This document shows positions 44,601-52,451 of a DNA stretch of 64,000 nt, piece by piece. The stretch comes from Echinicola rosea (GTDB taxonomy: Bacteria > Bacteroidota > Bacteroidia > Cytophagales > Cyclobacteriaceae). How positions within the stretch are numbered: position 1 is the first letter of the stretch; the number at the start of each line of letters is the position of its first letter. The notes under the pieces were generated by a model, which was given only the letters and a program-made list of their open reading frames with translations, was not told where the DNA came from and searched no databases. A program made the translations under genes and the position numbers. The stretch is taken from positions 3,376,501-3,440,500 of the forward strand of contig NZ_CP040106.1 in assembly GCF_005281475.1 (NCBI RefSeq), written 5' to 3'.

Positions 44601-44977
44601 ACGGAGTTACTGCGGAAGGAGAGCCGAATACCACTATCGTTGATGCACCAAATTATTATCTGAACACTTACTATTGGGGTTCCTATCCAGGTTCTGGCCT
44701 GAATGGTACTTATGAGTCAGCGGTGTTTGATAACAATTACATCAAACTACGAGAATTGGTTCTTTCTTATACCTTCCCTAAGGTGGCGGTGAGCAAATTC
44801 AAAATCCAAAACCTGACAGTTTCGGGCTACGGTAGAAACTTGTTCTACATCTACAAGTCACTTCCTCACTTGGATCCCGAAGCAGCAGTAGGTACCAACT
44901 ACCTCACTAGAGGTGGTATCGGAAATGGCGGAGCGGCGTCTCGTTCGTACGGATTTTCCATCAGAGCTTCTTTCTAA
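41675..44977 (+). CDS. SusC/RagA-family TonB-linked outer-membrane transporter
   Basis: 1100 residues. Signal peptide (LLLTTMLCLLLGFSAWAQ), carboxypeptidase-D-like domain (GTVTGTITDDNGEPIPGASI ... TDLDGIYTIEVPAGKTKLTFSFVGF, about 23-90), TonB-box/plug region (SDLQEVVVTGAMGIEKDPRKLGY), plug domain with VQIRGLSSISYQQQPLLVVDGV and the SINILKGAAASALYGSDAAAGVIVITTK motif, then a 22-strand barrel ending ASRSYGFSIRASF. It imports glycan fragments across the outer membrane with SusD. The gene is followed by susD after 21 bases. Confidence 0.96.
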   Translation: MKHKLLLTTMLCLLLGFSAWAQGTVTGTITDDNGEPIPGASIRVVDTNLGTVTDLDGIYTIEVPAGKTKLTFSFVGFETQEEEISGRTKIDVTLSPSVSDLQEVVVTGAMGIEKDPRKLGYAVSTVDSKDILQSSPTNVASALYAKAPGVTISTNPGGATSAVAVQIRGLSSISYQQQPLLVVDGVISRNGDTNNDGYWSSPRIKGNGILDINPENIESINILKGAAASALYGSDAAAGVIVITTKDGGKSNGFGVDFNVSYGVEKVGVLPDVQNVFGPGYDRASNMSQGADENGWVERQVNGQTVQSPLFNAWGQFGPEMDGRDVYFWDGEIRPYVAYEDNMRNFYRTGHSGIYNVAISNGTEKSNYRLSYTRNDYKGVMEGGEQNKNTFNLNSKYQVAPKVNVDLVATYISEKVTNRPWMVDRMSNNYSGFLNPATDIRWFEEKYQTSRGYKYIPANGNLYDPSEAFALVTAGTPYMDYYWTQRARQFTENTNRLMGAMTVTYDILDNLTVRGRVGTDYTGYATENKEPNTVPLSVDNSGLYGTSQDQYRIFYGDVLVSYNASLGNGYDLNLRAGYQAREENYRYTSQNTQGGLTEENWFSMNASRQNPRGYSTRSYLVKDGLFAMASLDIKDYLFIETSLRQERTSTLYFDNNKFLYPSVSAAFELSQVASLPEFITYSKIRSSYGVVGNPAPAYQANVVYNASSIDGRPALYPLAQYGNNGLQNELKHEAEIGWENRFVNNRLGLNLTYYQNTIKDMILPLQVPSSTGANTILSNVGNMKNYGLEVGLSATPVQTQDWVWDIQFNTGFNRNKVTTLMPGLETLIHSRPDNGSLQIVSQIGQPAGDILGYTLSRDENGKLLVGENGFYIPDYDNLVKLGNVQPKAAGGFINNVGYKNFNLNAVIDYKWGGQVYSPSIQYMRSAGMLEETLFGRSEAYGGLPYYENADGEFISAEGMSQGPNGESIYHDGMIMDGVTAEGEPNTTIVDAPNYYLNTYYWGSYPGSGLNGTYESAVFDNNYIKLRELVLSYTFPKVAVSKFKIQNLTVSGYGRNLFYIYKSLPHLDPEAAVGTNYLTRGGIGNGGAASRSYGFSIRASF

Positions 44978-44998
44978 TCCCTAATTCACGAAAACGCG

Positions 44999-46609
44999 AT
45001 GAAAAATATGAAAATTAATTTAAGATATATAGGCTTCTCACTCCTGGCATCTTTAGGAGTGATGAGCTGCTCAGAGGCGGATTTTGAGGACAATTACTAT
45101 GATCCTGAGAAATCTGTCACAGCAAGTGTTGAAAAGCTGTTTACAGGCTTGTTGTACAATGACAACTTAGAGAATAGAAATACCACTTTTCCGAGATATT
45201 GGAATCTTTTTACATTCCAAATTCCGATGCTGGGCACCTATTCACAGACCAATGGCTATACCAATGGTCAAAAGCTCTATGAGCAGGCCACAGCGTATAA
45301 CCAGGACAGGTGGGATTATTATTACTCTGCATTTATTTCTAACTACAGAGAAATGGAAAACCACTATAATTCGATAGAGGATGCAGAGAAAAAAGAACAA
45401 TTCCGTCTTTTTATGGAAACCGGTAAGGTCCATTTGTACGATCAGACATCACAAATGGTAGATATCTGGGGCGATATTCCTTTCAGTGAAGCAGGTGGAC
45501 TGATCACTACAGGGGGGGATATCGTAAGACCAAAATATGACAAGGCTGAGGATATCTATACCACAATGATAGATGATTTGAAAAGTATTGCAGATTTCCT
45601 CAATTCCTATGAACCGATTGGTTTTTACAAGGCAGCTTTTGACAATGCCGATGTCCTGAACCAGGGGGATATCGAAAAATGGAAGATTTATGCCAATTCC
45701 CTACGGTTGAGATTGGCCATGAGGATTTCTTACTACGATGAAGCCAAAGCGCAAGCAGTAGTCGGTGAAATATTGAATAATCCCTCAACTTACCCTGTGG
45801 TCTCCAATATAGACGAGACAGTGCAGTTTGTCGCTAGGGGAGAGCAATTGAATTCAGTGCTTACCCACCACGGTGGAGGAATCAAGGATGCCACCATTGG
45901 GCTTACTGCGCCAGGTTATATGGTGAATGATTTGATGGTGCCAAGTGAAGATCCTCGCTTAAGGGCAATGTTTGCTGAAAATAAGAATGGAGACTATGTG
46001 GGCGTGCCAAATGATTGGGCTGGAAGTAGGGTGACTGATTCCACGCAAGCGGAGTACTTCTCCCGGTTGGATACTGCTACATACAGTAGAAATGATAAAT
46101 TTCCTGGCATCATTATTACAGCGGCCGAAGTCAGCTTGTTCAAAGCGGAAGCCGCTGAAAGATGGGCTATAGGAGGAGATGCTGCAGAAGCCTATGAAAC
46201 AGGAATACGTCAATCCATTGAGTTCCTATTTCACATCAACGAACTGAATGATAATGCCGACGGTACCAACTTTATGCCCGAAGAGAAACCAACCGATGCT
46301 GAAATAGCGAATTTCCTCAGCAGTGAAATGATCGCCTATACAGGGAGCACGGATGAGAAACTGGCAAAAATCGGTACACAGCAATGGCTAAACCATGGGT
46401 TGATGTATGCCTATCACGCTTGGGCAGAACTCAGGAGAACAGGTTATCCTGTACTGGAGTTTGTGGATGATCCGAGCTCAAATCAATCCTCCTTACCACC
46501 AATGAGGCTGTTCTATCCAGAAACCGAAAGGACGCTCAATACTGAAAATTATAACGAAGTAGCCGCTGAAGATAGGGTAGATGTGCCTGTTTTCTGGGAC
46601 GTTAACTAG
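44999..46609 (+). CDS. SusD/RagB-family surface glycan-binding lipoprotein
   Basis: 536 residues with lipobox Cys24 (SLLASLGVMSC). The sequence has the SusD-like (SusD_2-type) features: WDYYYSAFISNYREMENH, MVDIWGDIPFSEA, YTTMIDDLKSIADFLNSY, IYANSLRLRLAMRISY and a C-terminal WAELRRTGYPVLEF segment typical of the family. It forms the lid of the SusC channel. A strong terminator follows, so susC and susD form a closed unit and the sulfatase genes downstream are separate. The ligand cannot be read. Confidence 0.94.
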   Translation: MKNMKINLRYIGFSLLASLGVMSCSEADFEDNYYDPEKSVTASVEKLFTGLLYNDNLENRNTTFPRYWNLFTFQIPMLGTYSQTNGYTNGQKLYEQATAYNQDRWDYYYSAFISNYREMENHYNSIEDAEKKEQFRLFMETGKVHLYDQTSQMVDIWGDIPFSEAGGLITTGGDIVRPKYDKAEDIYTTMIDDLKSIADFLNSYEPIGFYKAAFDNADVLNQGDIEKWKIYANSLRLRLAMRISYYDEAKAQAVVGEILNNPSTYPVVSNIDETVQFVARGEQLNSVLTHHGGGIKDATIGLTAPGYMVNDLMVPSEDPRLRAMFAENKNGDYVGVPNDWAGSRVTDSTQAEYFSRLDTATYSRNDKFPGIIITAAEVSLFKAEAAERWAIGGDAAEAYETGIRQSIEFLFHINELNDNADGTNFMPEEKPTDAEIANFLSSEMIAYTGSTDEKLAKIGTQQWLNHGLMYAYHAWAELRRTGYPVLEFVDDPSSNQSSLPPMRLFYPETERTLNTENYNEVAAEDRVDVPVFWDVN

Positions 46610-46642
46610 CGTAAAATTCTATAATTGGTTGAAATTATGATT

Positions 46643-46678
46643 AGAGTTCCTGAGGCTATTGGCTTTAGGAACTCTTTT
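46643..46678 (+). terminator. Terminator after susD
   Basis: Stem AGAGTTCCT(GA) / (TT)AGGAACTCT (46643-46653 with 46665-46675), with a 11-base loop, followed by TTT. It separates the susCD unit from the tRNA-like gene. Confidence 0.78.
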
Positions 46679-46809
46679 GTTTGTTTTGGTTTTGTAGTTG
46701 CTTATTTGCTAATAGTGCACCCGTTTTTGAAATCCTAATTATGAATCGTGTTGATGAATGATGTTTTTAATAAAAATAATGTAAATATTGATAATATTTT
46801 TTAGTATAA

Positions 46810-46840
46810 TTTGAATTTATAGCCGCTGTTGTTAACTTTG
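46810..46840 (+). promoter_or_regulatory. Promoter of the tRNA-like gene
   Basis: TTTG (46810-46813), 19 bases, then TAACTTTG (46833-46840) match both consensus elements exactly. The start would be near 46846, about 30 bases before the acceptor stem at 46876. Confidence 0.8.
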
Positions 46841-46875
46841 TATCATAAGGAAAGGATAAAAGGTCTTTCAAATAC

Positions 46876-46998
46876 TGTAGGGTGATGAAATTGGCAGACA
46901 TGCCCCCCTGTCTCGGGGGTGGGGATCTGGGATAAAGCAAATATCGAGCTCGTGTTTTGCCTAACTGCCCCGTGGAGGTTCGAGTCCTTCCCCTACAG
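46876..46998 (+). tRNA. tRNA-like gene: Leu-type class II fold, GUC anticodon, oversized variable region
   Basis: A cloverleaf of 123 nt can be drawn without mismatch except one G·U pair in the T stem: acceptor TGTAGGG (46876-46882) with CCCTACA (46991-46997), discriminator G; D arm ATG / CAT with loop AAATTGGCAGA, as in tRNA-Leu; anticodon stem CCCCC / GGGGG with loop CTGTCTC (anticodon GTC, 46910-46912); T arm GGAGG-TTCGAGT-CCTTC. The variable region (46920-46973, about 54 nt) can form GGGG/CCCC and GCAAA/TTTGC stems around a loop holding the palindrome CGAGCTCG. The anticodon would read Asp codons but the D arm is Leu-type and the long arm and G73 are Ser-like, so charging is uncertain. 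It has its own promoter and terminator. It could be a decayed tRNA or a tRNA mimic. Confidence 0.7.
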
Positions 46999-47029
46999 CA
47001 GGTTATTTTGGGTTTATTGTTAATTGACT

Positions 47030-47062
47030 AAAGCTATGGGATTGTTTTCATAGCTTTTTTTT
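47030..47062 (+). terminator. Terminator of the tRNA-like gene
   Basis: AAAGCTATG (47030-47038) pairs perfectly with CATAGCTTT (47049-47057), with a 10-base loop, followed by a run of eight T. It ends 64 bases after the tRNA-like 3' end, so the predicted primary transcript is about 215 nt. Confidence 0.85.
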
Positions 47063-47100
47063 ATGGAAAAAAATGGGCGCTATTCAGGGATCAAACGGAA

Positions 47101-47433
47101 AAGTCTGGGACAGCCAGTTTTCTTAATGAAAAGACAAGACAATTAACAATGCCACGAAGGCCCAAAGGCACAAAGTGCATGTTGAATCTACATTGAAAGA
47201 TTACACTCAAAAGCTAGCCCCAGAGGAGCGATATATTTGTAGCCATGGATGAAGCCCATGATAAATTGCCCATCCAACGTTTTCGGTTTTAGCCGCATTT
47301 CCCTCCCTATTCCCCATGAATTCCCGCTAAAACCCATTCGTACGGATGGAGGAAGCCCATCGTTTTAACGGCATGAAATTTCTTTCATATGAGGATGTCA
47401 ACATTCGTTTCCCTAGAAATATAGCTTGATCTA
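47101..47433 (+). repeat. Dispersed repeat C, copy 1
   Basis: Matches 58648-58985 over most of its length. Shared segments include GCCAGTTTTCTTAATG, CATTGAAAGATTACACTC, AAATTGCCCATCCA, TTCCCGCTAAAACCCATTCG, GGATGGAGGAAGCCCATCG and CATGTCAACATTC. Inside is a direct repeat GAAGCCCAT (47251-47259 and 47352-47360). No open reading frame is shared in register between the copies, so it is regarded as non-coding. Confidence 0.85.
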
Positions 47434-47540
47434 AAGTCTGGGACTGCCAGTTTTTTTAATGAAAAAAACCAAGACAATTAACAATGCCACGAAGTCCTAA
47501 AGGCACAAAGTGCATGATGTGACCTGCACTGAAAGGGATT
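47434..47540 (+). repeat. Dispersed repeat C, copy 2 (5' part)
   Basis: Repeats the beginning of copy 1 in tandem: GTCTGGGACTGCCAGTTTT, ACAATTAACAATGCCACGAAG, AAAGGCACAAAGTGCATG and the CTGCACTGAAAG segment, then diverges. Only about 107 bases match. Confidence 0.78.
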
Positions 47541-48129
47541 TACAATTTCTCAAAACCCTATCTGTGTTTATCGCTTCTATCTGTGGCCGAAATAAAGAAA
47601 GACATCTCATCGGATGAGAGCAGATGCCACTGGAATTTGCTTTTCTTTTTTCTTGAAAAAAAAGATCGAAAAAATCAAGACCTGGCAATGCTTCCGCCCG
47701 CTGGCCAACCGCCGTCCCGCTTTCAAATATGAACAGTAAATGAATTATTCCTGTTCGGATCCAGTTGATTATGGAATGGGACTCAAATCTCCTGATCGAT
47801 AACCAGTTGGGCCTGACGTATTCACTGCGTGGTGCACGTCTCTTGGTCTATCTTAATCTCTGGAAAACCCCGCTTAGTAACACGTCAAAACCCACTTTTT
47901 TACTTTATAAGCAGATCCTCCTTAGCTCCTAGAAAGGTCGATTATTCGCCTAAATAATCAGCTAAATTACCTTTCAGGCATAGAATCGTCTCATCAAATA
48001 ACCCACAACCCAATCAACATGATAACGTGATTTTCCCAATTGTTTTGCCGGTTTGGTTCTTTCTTTGAGTTATATCCTGTTTATGTTTTTATAATAAAAC
48101 GAAGAAAATTGGTTTTGATTCGTTACTTT
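47541..48129. other. Intergenic, no gene recognised
   Basis: About 590 bases before the sulfatase. A short hairpin CTTTTTTC-TT-GAAAAAAAAG lies near 47648. Frames here are short and show no family likeness. TAATATTG (48130-48137) before the sulfatase differs by one base from the -7 consensus and has a TTGG 17 bases upstream; its role as promoter is uncertain. Confidence 0.4.
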
Positions 48130-48156
48130 TAATATTGTAACTAAAAGTGAACTACT

Positions 48157-49731
48157 ATGCGAATTCAGATTTTTGTCGGTTGTTTTGTGGGATCTTTATT
48201 TATGATGGGATGCCAGTCCACTGCTAATAAGACGACAAAAGAGCAAAACAAGCCCAATATTATTTATATCTATGCAGATGATATGGGATTTGGAGAAGTC
48301 GGTACCAATGGGCAGGAAAAAATCAAAACCCCAAATTTAGATAAAATGGCGGCAGAGGGGATGGTTTTTTCACAGCATTACACGTCATCTCCCGTATGTG
48401 CACCCGCACGATGTGGGTTGATGACAGGGTTGCACACCGGACATGCTTATATCAGGGGGAATAAACCTGTTTTGCCCGCAAGCTTTACCGATGACATCGA
48501 AAATGGCCAGCAACCACTACCTGAGGGCACGGTTACTATTGGCAAAATGCTTCAAGATGCTGGATATGTGACCGGGGCAATAGGTAAGTGGGGCCTGGGA
48601 ATGACAGGTAATTCTGGGGCCCCAAACAAGCAAGGATTTGACTATTTCTATGGATACCTTGATCAGCGACAAGCCCATAATTATTACCCCACCCATTTGT
48701 GGGAAAATGCCCAATGGGATACCTTGGCCAATCCCTATATTTTCGTTCACGCGCCCACTTCACGGGGAAGCAAGGGGAATGCAATGGCCATGGAGCATTT
48801 TGCTAAGAGTAATTTAGCGTATGGTGATGAAGGATTTTTTGAAGCTTACAAAGGAGAAGAATATGCTGTGGATAAAATGACAGAGAAGGCCACTCAGTTT
48901 ATTAGGGGACATAAGGATCAACCTTTCTTTCTTTACTTGCCATATACCATTCCACATGTTTCCCTTCAGGTACCAGATGCAGCATTGGAGCCGTATTTGG
49001 GGAGTTTTGACGAGGAACCCTATTTGGGCCAGCAGGGCTATGCCCCGCACGAGTTTCCAAAATCTGCATACGCTGCCATGATCAGCTATTTGGATCAGGA
49101 GGTTGGGAAAATCCTCCAATTGCTAAAGGCGGAAGGGCTTGATGAAAATACATTGGTGATTTTTACCAGTGATAACGGCCCCACCTTTAATGGAGGAGTG
49201 GATGCGGCCTATTTTAACAGTACCGCAGGCCTGAGGGGACTAAAAATGGATGTGTATGAGGGAGGTATCCGCATGCCGATGATTGCACGGTGGCCAGGCA
49301 AGGTGCCGGCTAACAGTAAAACTGATCATGTCTCGGCTCAGTACGATGTGATGGCCACCTTGGCTGACCTCACCGGTACAGATGCTCCAAACACCGATGG
49401 GATTTCGTTTCTTCCAGCGCTAATGGGGAATATAAATAAACAGAAGCATCATGAATTTCTTTATTTTGAATACCCGGAAAAGGGTGGGCAATTAGGCATT
49501 CGTATGGGCAAGTGGAAAGGTGTCAAAACAGGACTGAAGAAAGCCCCTAGGGCTGAATGGGAGTTGTATGACTTGGAAAAAGATGTCAACGAGACCAATG
49601 ATATTGCTGGATACCATGAAGATATCATCAAACAACTCGATGCCATTGCGAAACGTGAGCACAAGACGCCAAATTTTAAGCAGTGGGGTTTTATGGAGCA
49701 GGTACTAGAAAGCAGGACTTCCGAAGAATAG
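48157..49731 (+). CDS. Sulfatase (arylsulfatase-type), lipoprotein
   Basis: 524 residues. A lipoprotein leader (FVGSLFMMGC, Cys19) places it on the outer membrane or periplasmic face. The sulfatase motif C81-A-P-A-R85 in SPVCAPARCGLMTGLHTGHAYIRGN holds the cysteine converted to formylglycine (Cx(P/A)xR type). Metal ligands are visible in YADDMGFGEVG (Asp41, Asp42) and FTSDNGPTFNGG; the GxxGKW segment IGKWGLGMTG and the KMDVYEGGIRMPMIARWPGK region are typical. It would remove sulfate from a sulfated glycan or aryl sulfate. It lies 124 bases before a second sulfatase. Confidence 0.95.
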   Translation: MRIQIFVGCFVGSLFMMGCQSTANKTTKEQNKPNIIYIYADDMGFGEVGTNGQEKIKTPNLDKMAAEGMVFSQHYTSSPVCAPARCGLMTGLHTGHAYIRGNKPVLPASFTDDIENGQQPLPEGTVTIGKMLQDAGYVTGAIGKWGLGMTGNSGAPNKQGFDYFYGYLDQRQAHNYYPTHLWENAQWDTLANPYIFVHAPTSRGSKGNAMAMEHFAKSNLAYGDEGFFEAYKGEEYAVDKMTEKATQFIRGHKDQPFFLYLPYTIPHVSLQVPDAALEPYLGSFDEEPYLGQQGYAPHEFPKSAYAAMISYLDQEVGKILQLLKAEGLDENTLVIFTSDNGPTFNGGVDAAYFNSTAGLRGLKMDVYEGGIRMPMIARWPGKVPANSKTDHVSAQYDVMATLADLTGTDAPNTDGISFLPALMGNINKQKHHEFLYFEYPEKGGQLGIRMGKWKGVKTGLKKAPRAEWELYDLEKDVNETNDIAGYHEDIIKQLDAIAKREHKTPNFKQWGFMEQVLESRTSEE

Positions 49732-49855
49732 ATGCCCATTATGCGTTTTCCTTTATGATGGAAGGTTATGAAGGGATGATATTCACCCATTGACTTAATT
49801 GGTACAAGAAATGACATCCCTGCGTATTAAAAGAATATTCTATAGATTATCAGCT

Positions 49856-51307
49856 ATGAAAAAAAACTCCGTTTATGTATGCTTTCTGTGTGGTTTTCTT
49901 TTTATGACCATATCTTTTTCGATAAAGGGAAGACAGGAGTCGAGAAGGCCCAATGTCATTTTGATCAATGTGGATGATTTGGGCTGGAAGGATTTGGGGT
50001 TTATGGGGAGTGATTATTACGAAACGCCTTACCTGGACCAATTCAGCAAAGAGGGAATGGTCTTTACCAATGCCTATGCTGGAGCTTCTAACTGTGCACC
50101 CTCTCGGGCGACTATGATCAGTGGGATGTATGGACCAAGGCACGGCGTATATACGGTGAGTCCTTCAGATAGGGGCGATGATCGTACTAGACGCATTGTC
50201 CCGACCAAGAATGAGGATACACTGGCCGATTCGCTTTATACCTTAGGGGAGATGTTTCATGATAGCGGTTACGCTACTGCTACCATTGGGAAGTGGCATT
50301 TGAGTGATGATCCTACAAAAATGGGGTTTGATCTTAATGTGGCAGGTAATCATCGCGGCAATCCAGGAAGAAATGGGTATTTCAGTCCTTATGGTGTCTC
50401 CAACTTAACCAGTGGTCCTGAGGGGGAATACTTGACCGATAGGCTGACCGATGAAGCTATTGATTTTGTAAAGGAACATAAAGGAGGTCCTTTTTTCTTG
50501 TATTTGCCGTTTTATACGGTTCATAGCCCACTTATGGGGAAGCAAGAATTGATAAATAAGTACAAGGCCAAGCCTGCTTCTAATGGACAAGCGCATCCGG
50601 TATATGCGGCCATGGTAGAGGCGATGGATCAAAATGTAGGGAGACTATTGAAGGTGTTGGAGCAATTGGAATTGGAAGAGCATACCATGGTGATTTTTAC
50701 CTCTGATAACGGCGGTATCCGCAAGACTTCCCGCCAAGACCCACTTCGTGCAGGAAAGGGGAGCTATTACGAAGGAGGGATAAGGGTACCGATGGTTATC
50801 CGCTATCCAGGAAAAATCCCGGCAATGGAGAAAGTGGATGATCCCGTGTTGCAAATGGATTTGTTTCCCACCCTGCAGGGAGTGATTCAGGCTTCGGTTC
50901 AGGGCAACACATTGGATGGAATGGATATTGGTCCCTTATTATTTGAAGGGAAAAGCCTTCCGAAGCGCGAACTTTACTGGCATTTTCCGATTTATTTGGA
51001 GGCCTATTCTCCAAAGGATGACCAAGCACGCGATCCTTTGTTCAGGACTCGACCGGGATCAGTAGTCAGATATGGGAAGTGGAAGTTGCATGAGTATTTT
51101 GAAGATGGTAGTTTAGAGCTGTATAACCTTGAAGAAGATCTTGGCGAGCATTACAATGTGGCCGATAAATACCCGGAAGTTGCCGCTGATCTATTGGAAC
51201 GCCTTAAGACATGGAGAAAATCGACCAATGCCCCAGTTCCGACTGAACGAAACCCAGCTTTTGACCAAGACTTCGAGGCAATGAAAATCAAACAAGTGAT
51301 GCAATAA
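49856..51307 (+). CDS. Sulfatase, second of a pair
   Basis: 483 residues with start at 49856; the leader MKKNSVYVCFLCGFLFMTISF is a signal sequence, and codons upstream do not extend it sensibly. The formylglycine motif is C80-A-P-S-R84 (ASNCAPSRATMISGMYGPRHGVY), metal-site segments VDDLGWKDLGFMGSDYYETP and FTSDNGGIRKTSR are present, and GRWHL-type TIGKWHLSDDPTKMGFD follows. The two sulfatases are of different subfamilies. The 3' end overlaps the next start by one base (TAATGA), so translation is coupled to the SGNH hydrolase. Confidence 0.95.
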   Translation: MKKNSVYVCFLCGFLFMTISFSIKGRQESRRPNVILINVDDLGWKDLGFMGSDYYETPYLDQFSKEGMVFTNAYAGASNCAPSRATMISGMYGPRHGVYTVSPSDRGDDRTRRIVPTKNEDTLADSLYTLGEMFHDSGYATATIGKWHLSDDPTKMGFDLNVAGNHRGNPGRNGYFSPYGVSNLTSGPEGEYLTDRLTDEAIDFVKEHKGGPFFLYLPFYTVHSPLMGKQELINKYKAKPASNGQAHPVYAAMVEAMDQNVGRLLKVLEQLELEEHTMVIFTSDNGGIRKTSRQDPLRAGKGSYYEGGIRVPMVIRYPGKIPAMEKVDDPVLQMDLFPTLQGVIQASVQGNTLDGMDIGPLLFEGKSLPKRELYWHFPIYLEAYSPKDDQARDPLFRTRPGSVVRYGKWKLHEYFEDGSLELYNLEEDLGEHYNVADKYPEVAADLLERLKTWRKSTNAPVPTERNPAFDQDFEAMKIKQVMQ

Positions 51308-52404
51308 TGAAGAAGTTCTTAGTGGCCATTTTTGGCTTGATGCTGCTGCATGCTGGAGCGATAGCCCAAGAGTTAGTTTGGCATGACCCCTTAACGGCGG
51401 ATTTTACAGTGGTAGAAGGTCAGGGATGGGAAAATATGGCTTACAACCGGTTACCAGATAGCGCAAAAGAAGTAGTCAGAGCGCCTGTATGGGGGCTTTC
51501 CCGAAATGCAGCCGGGTTACAGCTAAGGTTTACCACTGGAGCTAGTGAAATCAAGGTTGAATTTACACCCGGGCCAAGATTATCCATGCCTCATATGCCT
51601 TCGACAGGCGTGTCTGGTCTGGATCTTTATGCCAAAAACGAAGCTGGAAAATGGATGTGGGTCAGGGGCAAGTATCATTTTGCCACGGATAGTGTCAGCT
51701 ATGCATTCATCACACCAGATAATCCTGCTGGAGACAAAGAATACCTGCTTTATCTTCCGCTCTATAACAGTTTGAGCGATCTTAAAATTGGTGTAGAAGG
51801 GACCAACGATTTTGCATTTATCCCAAAAAGTGAGGAGCCACCAATTGTTATCTATGGAACATCCATTGCCCAGGGAGCTTGTGCCAGTAGGCCTGGCATG
51901 GCTTGGACCAATATCGTAGGAAGGAAGCTTGGGATACCCTTGGTCAATTTGGCATTTTCTGGGAATGGTCGGCTGGAACCAGAGGTGTTGGAGTATGTAA
52001 AGGCCATCGATGCCCGTGTGTTTGTGTTGGATTGTCTGCCGAATCTTGGCCCTTGGGGAGGATTTACGGAAGAGATGGTAAAGGAAAAAATCCTCCAGTC
52101 TGTCAAAGCATTAAAAGCAGCACATCCAGTTACTCCGGTCCTTTTGGTAGCGCATGCGGGATATTCTGATGGATGGATTGATGGTGATAGGAAAAGGGCT
52201 TTTACAGATTTGAACACATGGACAGAAAGTTGCTTTTTGGAATTGAAGAAGGCTGGAGTGGAAGGGCTGTTTTTTTTGTCCTATGAAGACATCGGTATGG
52301 GAAATGATGATTTCGTGGATGGGACCCATCCGACGGATATGGGCATGCAGCGATATGCAGATGCGTATATCAAGAAGCTGAAGGAAATAGCTATTGATCA
52401 ATAA
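51307..52404 (+). CDS. SGNH/GDSL-type hydrolase with N-terminal beta domain
   Basis: 365 residues with a signal peptide (LVAIFGLMLLHAGAIAQ). Residues 25-175 form an accessory beta-rich domain (WHDPLTADFTVVEGQGWENMAYNRLP). Residues 178-365 are an SGNH hydrolase: block I IYGTSIAQGACASRPG (Ser186), block II/III NLAFSGNGRLEPEVLE and block V DGTHPTDMGMQ (Asp/His). Such enzymes deacetylate sugars or cleave esters. Coupled to the sulfatase by a one-base overlap, so deacetylation and desulfation may act on the same glycan. Confidence 0.92.
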   Translation: MKKFLVAIFGLMLLHAGAIAQELVWHDPLTADFTVVEGQGWENMAYNRLPDSAKEVVRAPVWGLSRNAAGLQLRFTTGASEIKVEFTPGPRLSMPHMPSTGVSGLDLYAKNEAGKWMWVRGKYHFATDSVSYAFITPDNPAGDKEYLLYLPLYNSLSDLKIGVEGTNDFAFIPKSEEPPIVIYGTSIAQGACASRPGMAWTNIVGRKLGIPLVNLAFSGNGRLEPEVLEYVKAIDARVFVLDCLPNLGPWGGFTEEMVKEKILQSVKALKAAHPVTPVLLVAHAGYSDGWIDGDRKRAFTDLNTWTESCFLELKKAGVEGLFFLSYEDIGMGNDDFVDGTHPTDMGMQRYADAYIKKLKEIAIDQ

Positions 52405-52451
52405 TAGATTACTTCACCGGCGATGCAGATTTTTTTATGCTTGATCCATCA

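Noticed and set aside
46876..46998. Ordinary tRNA-Asp
   Set aside because: The anticodon fits Asp, but the D arm is of Leu type and a 54-nt variable region is far outside the Asp form; it is reported as tRNA-like instead.
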